From assembly GCA_016868515.1 (NCBI GenBank), contig VGGM01000024.1, forward strand, positions 1 through 10,270: a stretch of 10,270 nucleotides of DNA, given 5' to 3'. The position numbers were made by a program, and so were the translations under genes. The stretch's first letter is position 1, and the number at the start of each line of letters is the position of its first letter. Below the pieces are notes generated by a model that saw only the letters and a program-made list of their open reading frames with translations, was not told the DNA's origin and searched no databases. Shown here in pieces: positions 7,901-10,270 of the stretch. The stretch comes from Bacteroidota bacterium (GTDB taxonomy: Bacteria > Bacteroidota > Bacteroidia > Bacteroidales > VadinHA17).

Positions 7901-8133
7901 GTTTCCGAGCTGTCAGGAAAGCTCCGGAGCCTGAACCGGTAGCCATCAAAGGTAAAGAGGCCTTTACCTGTACCAACCCATAGAAAGCCGTAAGGATCCT
8001 GGTTTAGTGAATAGATAACCTTGTCGGGCAGGTCGGGTGGTCCAAACTGCCTTATGTTGTACTTCTGGGCCTGTAGTCCGGTAAGACCGGAAATAAGCAG
8101 GGCTATAATATAGCTGGCAGCAGTAAGTTTCAC
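4972..8133 (-). CDS. Transmembrane twin-propeller sensor with SpoIIE/PP2C-type Ser phosphatase output
   Basis: Predicted receptor of 1053 residues that dephosphorylates a cytoplasmic protein in response to a periplasmic signal. A signal peptide (1-22) precedes about 600 residues of Reg_prop beta-propeller blades, clear at 38-63 (DPYGFLWVGTGKGLF), 80-100, 256-276, 304-324, 398-412, 530-543, 563-585 and 614-628. That length fits two seven-bladed propellers. A Y_Y_Y domain (about 660-737), one membrane helix (about 744-765) and a coiled coil (about 770-803) follow. After the linker SINYARRIQASILPD (807-821) comes the phosphatase, with predicted metal ligands in SGDFYW (D845), DSTGHG (D863), SDG (D991) and DD (1044-1045). 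No histidine kinase, receiver or DNA-binding domain is present. The start is GTG at 8131-8133, 5 nt after the upstream gene's stop, so it is probably co-transcribed. The likely target is a STAS anti-anti-sigma protein, by family inference; none is in the window. Confidence 0.93.
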   Translation of the reverse strand: MKLTAASYIIALLISGLTGLQAQKYNIRQFGPPDLPDKVIYSLNQDPYGFLWVGTGKGLFTFDGYRFRLRSFPDSSETRFATVIFRDSRGTMWVGGSDGTVHYSVERSGLIMLEGIDTLTQRINDIREGPDGDIYILSQNLGFYKVAPTGPKSVTHLKVPERQLLFSFCFASDETLLAGSGDELLVMRVEDDTIVQESVTTGIEYTRITSIEKAGQDDSFYTGTGDNGLFFVTRAAGGYVASPVFEDENLRYLRIQSIFTDSDSNLWLSTYGSGILKLLPGSEGRDILNIRTFNQNTGLSGDDARAVFQDNEGNIWMALYGMGLNQLVSEAFTFFQPGSGRDENNIVSVFSTGQDRILAGTPAGYHVFDLNEGRSVRFESVAGATSRVPATAYFPGKDGRVWIGTAGAGLFMKDGTEPVRQFYRSLNAGENFITSIALEGDHIWLSTRNGVLVLNSRSGQLLKKFSTLDRLPHNYVNQVYIDRDGNKLVATEALNIYYADIEEGITPGHLDISGSIRNVMQGYTQAGNGGYWIATLGNGVFFFSGDSARAINTNDGLLSNFCYSVLADSDSRLWVGHEKGFSRFDPNTGNVTVFSTSFAGGGDCNPNAIASSDEGMVFIGTTNGLVVYDRRKDLRDVIPPLNNIVSITVNDKVYPYTPELQLPYNRYVVKIDYVGISLSNPDLVRYRTKLGNYDIGWSDPGTQRQVTYRLTDGVYKFSIESVNESGLSALRESVFTIVVKRPFWRAWWFVLLLVSGIAALVAAIIRIRDARQRKMREHLEDELGERTREVVRQKEEIEQQNIEITDSINYARRIQASILPDIARLKETFDDTFIIFLPRDIVSGDFYWFERFDEERFILVCADSTGHGVPGAFMSMIGSTLLQDIVSRKNITRPSEILSTLDKQIFSTLNRNLDVGVSNDGMDMVVCEFNLKSRQVRLSSAMRPVILIMGGETIYIKGNRSSVGGAAYSEKFFDDQEYYLSEGDSIYLFSDGFPDQFGGEDGRKMKVARLKKLIENISNMTMEEQREYISNFFFDWKGDHEQVDDILFMGIRF

Positions 8134-8138
8134 CTGGA

Positions 8139-9140
8139 CTATTTAGAAATCACACTCTTTTTATTTACAACAATCCCCGGGTTATACTTGGGTACCCCGC
8201 CAATAGGGACGCTGAAGAACTTCAGCATTTCGCCATACTGGTTTTCTACCCTTACAACAACGTTATTGTTGCGAACAAGAAAATCTTTTCTCTTGATAAA
8301 CTGGAAATCGTATGACTTGCCGATCTCTTCATCGAGTACTGTAATCTGGTCCTCTGCCCATTCATCCTCGCCTGACGCCTTCAGCAGCTGCCCCTTCCTC
8401 ACCTCCGATATTGCCATGATGGTTCCGTCGGAATCCCAGTCAAAATTGTTGATCTTAACATATATGCAGCCTGAGTCAATATATGGGTAGATATGCATGA
8501 CATTCTCAAGGTCGTTCCACATCCTGAAAGTATATTCATATGTGAATGCGTTCGCCCCTTCTATGGCCCTGTTGGAGTTTGCATCGCGGCTAAGGAAATA
8601 GCGGTATGTGTTGCCATCATCCCCCGATATTCCGTCGCATATAATCTTGAAGACATAGCTTTGCCACTTGGAATAGAATTCTCCCTCTGTGGGGTTTATA
8701 GGTCCGAATGTATACCAGTTATTATCGTAACGGTTGTCGGCTCCAAACGTCCTTTGGAACAGAAGAGTGCCGCTGTGATAATTACCCACCGGATTAATAG
8801 CCTTGGCATCTTCATGTGTAAAGCATCCTGCACCTCCGTACACCGAGTATTGCATCCTGGTATTCCAGGTGCCGTTTATTTCATCATGTTCTCCGCCGGT
8901 ATCGGGGTCAAATACCCTGATATAGAATGGCTCCTTATATGTGGCCGGAATCTGGAAGAACCATGTCTGCGAGAAATCATCATCACCCCATGATGTTTTT
9001 CCTCCCTTCCCAAAAGTAATCAGATAGGGAATGTTCTCTGCATCACCCGGAACCGGCTGGCCGGTAGCAAACCCTGATGACACCATAACCAGTGACGCTA
9101 TCAGTACTATTTTATGATTGATATATCCGTTAATTCTCAT
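8139..9140 (-). CDS. Secreted protein of unknown family
   Basis: I do not recognise this 333-residue protein. A basic N-terminus and hydrophobic segment (about 9-24) end in ATG-QP, giving a probable signal peptidase I site after residue 27. There is no lipobox and no further membrane helix. The mature chain is rich in aromatic residues, Gly, Asp and Asn, with an acidic stretch DPDTGGEHDEINGTWN (78-93), GDDGN (173-177) and DWDSDG (234-239), and three cysteines (106, 168, 225). The pattern suggests a soluble beta-rich, perhaps Ca-binding, periplasmic or outer protein. The last 60 residues look Ig-like. No type IX sorting tail is evident. It lies 28 nt after the PD40/PKD gene and 5 nt before the sensor phosphatase, so it may be a partner or ligand handler for that receptor; this is inference from position only. 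The ATG at 9138-9140 is preferred because it preserves the signal peptide. Confidence 0.85.
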   Translation of the reverse strand: MRINGYINHKIVLIASLVMVSSGFATGQPVPGDAENIPYLITFGKGGKTSWGDDDFSQTWFFQIPATYKEPFYIRVFDPDTGGEHDEINGTWNTRMQYSVYGGAGCFTHEDAKAINPVGNYHSGTLLFQRTFGADNRYDNNWYTFGPINPTEGEFYSKWQSYVFKIICDGISGDDGNTYRYFLSRDANSNRAIEGANAFTYEYTFRMWNDLENVMHIYPYIDSGCIYVKINNFDWDSDGTIMAISEVRKGQLLKASGEDEWAEDQITVLDEEIGKSYDFQFIKRKDFLVRNNNVVVRVENQYGEMLKFFSVPIGGVPKYNPGIVVNKKSVISK

Positions 9141-9148
9141 CCAAGTGA

Positions 9149-9156
9149 CAAATATA
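9149..9156 (-). promoter_or_regulatory. Possible -7 element upstream of the 333-residue gene
   Basis: On the minus strand, TATATTTG (9156 down to 9149) matches TAnnTTTG perfectly. It ends only 8 nt before the ATG at 9140, so a transcript from it would be nearly leaderless, and no TTTG -33 element is visible at the right distance. It may be a chance match in AT-rich spacer. Confidence 0.25.
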
Positions 9157-9168
9157 GTTATTAGTTAA

Positions 9169-10270
9169 TCAGGGAGACCTTACCACTACCACTCTCCTGG
9201 TAGCGCAGGTTTCTCTGATAACATCGTTCCTGTCGGGTTCGGAGCTTACAATCAACTGTATATCAAACACCCCCGGCAGGGCAAATGTTTTTGTGACTCT
9301 CTCGCCCTCTCCGGCGGTTTCATCGCCAAAATTCCAGTAAAACCGGTCGAAGGCCCAACCGGGTAAATGAGTCTCAAGCGAGTTGAACTCTGCCATTTCC
9401 CCTACTCTGAGGGTATCGGGCCCGGCAATATAGGGCTGCTCAATCAGTTCCACTGTCAGTTCGTATGTTGCTTCATTCTCCAGTTCCTCGCCTGTTACGA
9501 GGTTCACCGAATTGAGTCTTACAATATATGTGCCGGGAGCTGTAAAGCAGTGATCGGCCCTAACCCCTTTCGCACGGTTCCCGTCACCAAAGTCCCATTC
9601 ATAAATAAACGGGATTGTATCAAGCCTTACTGCATTGATCTCAAAGAATTCATAGCAGAAACTGTTGGTTTCCTGAGGCTTGCAGTTATCCCGCCTGATA
9701 AGTACTGACCTGAAACTGTATATATCTTCATTTCTCCTGCGCGATGAGGTAAAATACCCGCTCTGGCCATCGGGATAAGCCGTGAATGCAAAGTCGTCAG
9801 CCTCAGAATTGATAGGAGCATCAAGCATTACAGGTTCAGTCCATTCTCCCATGTGAAGGGTGGTGTAATAAATATTCAGGCCTCTGAAATTTCCATTCCG
9901 TGAGGGTGGCCTGTCGGAAGAGAAATAGAGTCTCCCCGTAGGAAGCATATTCAGGTAAAGCTCGGCGTGCGGTGTATTTATTTCACCGGCATTTACAGGT
10001 TTTGACCACTTATTGTTAATCAGTTCACAGTAGTAGATGTCTGACTTTCCCTTTCCTCCGGGCATGTCGGATGAAAAGAAGAGAAATCTTCCGTCATTGC
10101 TTATGGCCGGGTGACCAACCGAATAATCGGGATTATTGTATTCAAACGGTCTTATATTTATCCAGTCGTCACCGCTCCTGTCTGCCAGGAATATCCCCTG
10201 AAGATTCCTGGTGTTCTTTTTCCTTGCATTCCTGCCCTGTTCGATGTTTCTTGTAAAGTATACCGTATTG
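9169..10270 (-). CDS. PD40-repeat and PKD-domain protein (5' end outside window)
   Basis: The C-terminal 366 residues of a larger protein, open to the window edge; the internal Met at 10063-10065 is not taken as the start. The visible N-terminal part has WD40-like PD40 (TolB-type) propeller blades, each with a D-G-x-x-x-F/Y-F-S-S-D core: GRFLFFSSD, GRLYFSSDRP and a third ending YFTSSRR. Two PKD domains follow, marked by YEWDFGDG (coding near 9580-9603) and FYWNFGDE (coding near 9319-9339). The protein ends right after the second PKD. Bacteroidota proteins with PD40 blades often carry an OmpA-like peptidoglycan-binding domain at the C-terminus; here there is none. An extracytoplasmic location is expected from the domains, but the signal sequence lies outside the window. 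Its role is probably binding at the cell envelope; the ligand is unknown. It is the first visible gene of the minus-strand operon. Confidence 0.9.
   Translation of the reverse strand, partial: NTVYFTRNIEQGRNARKKNTRNLQGIFLADRSGDDWINIRPFEYNNPDYSVGHPAISNDGRFLFFSSDMPGGKGKSDIYYCELINNKWSKPVNAGEINTPHAELYLNMLPTGRLYFSSDRPPSRNGNFRGLNIYYTTLHMGEWTEPVMLDAPINSEADDFAFTAYPDGQSGYFTSSRRRNEDIYSFRSVLIRRDNCKPQETNSFCYEFFEINAVRLDTIPFIYEWDFGDGNRAKGVRADHCFTAPGTYIVRLNSVNLVTGEELENEATYELTVELIEQPYIAGPDTLRVGEMAEFNSLETHLPGWAFDRFYWNFGDETAGEGERVTKTFALPGVFDIQLIVSSEPDRNDVIRETCATRRVVVVRSP

Noticed and set aside
8493..8993. Plus-strand open frame of 166 codons inside the 333-residue secreted gene
   Set aside because: It lies fully antisense to a gene with a clear signal peptide and operon context, shows no domain or motif, and has a cysteine- and isoleucine-rich composition typical of a shadow frame.
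1..10270. Mobile elements, CRISPR arrays, tRNA or rRNA genes
   Set aside because: I found no transposase or integrase motifs, no regularly spaced direct repeats and no clover-leaf or rRNA-like sequence; coding density is nearly complete.

Overview
The window reads as chromosomal DNA of a Bacteroidota bacterium, most likely of the order Bacteroidales or a relative. The signs are a perfect TAnnTTTG-type -7 promoter element ahead of the rluB homologue, few Shine-Dalgarno-like sequences, a membrane sensor with Reg_prop/Y_Y_Y repeats whose output domain carries the SINYARRIQ linker common in this phylum, and PD40/PKD secreted proteins. Base composition is even and I see no phage, IS, CRISPR, tRNA or rRNA. 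The genus cannot be named from this alone.

Layout: (1) 1-1300, minus strand: phosphohexomutase (GlmM/phosphomannomutase superfamily), lacking only its last residues at the window edge. (2) 1301-1403: divergent promoter region. (3) 1404-4394, plus strand: a tight operon rluB - era - der for rRNA modification and ribosome assembly. The rluB stop and era start overlap as GTGA, and the era-der gap is 16 nt. (4) 4438-4971, plus strand: a small lipoprotein that may be read through from der, with an AT-rich hairpin between them. (5) 10270-4972, minus strand, in transcription order: a 5'-truncated PD40+PKD protein, a 333-residue secreted protein of unknown family, and a 1053-residue membrane sensor whose periplasmic twin propeller is joined to a cytoplasmic SpoIIE/PP2C-type serine phosphatase. 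Gaps are 28 and 5 nt, so this looks like one operon.

How it fits together: the left half is housekeeping (sugar-phosphate isomerisation, 23S rRNA pseudouridylation and two ribosome-assembly GTPases). The right half looks like an envelope sensing module. Two exported proteins are co-transcribed with a transmembrane receptor that has the ectodomain of hybrid two-component polysaccharide sensors but ends in a phosphatase of the kind used in partner-switching (anti-anti-sigma) control. No STAS-domain target or antagonistic kinase lies in the window. The two halves meet tail to tail at 4971/4972 with no intergenic base: the two stop codons form the palindrome TGATCA.

The best candidate for something under-described is the three-gene minus-strand module, particularly the 333-residue protein. 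The individual domain types are known.
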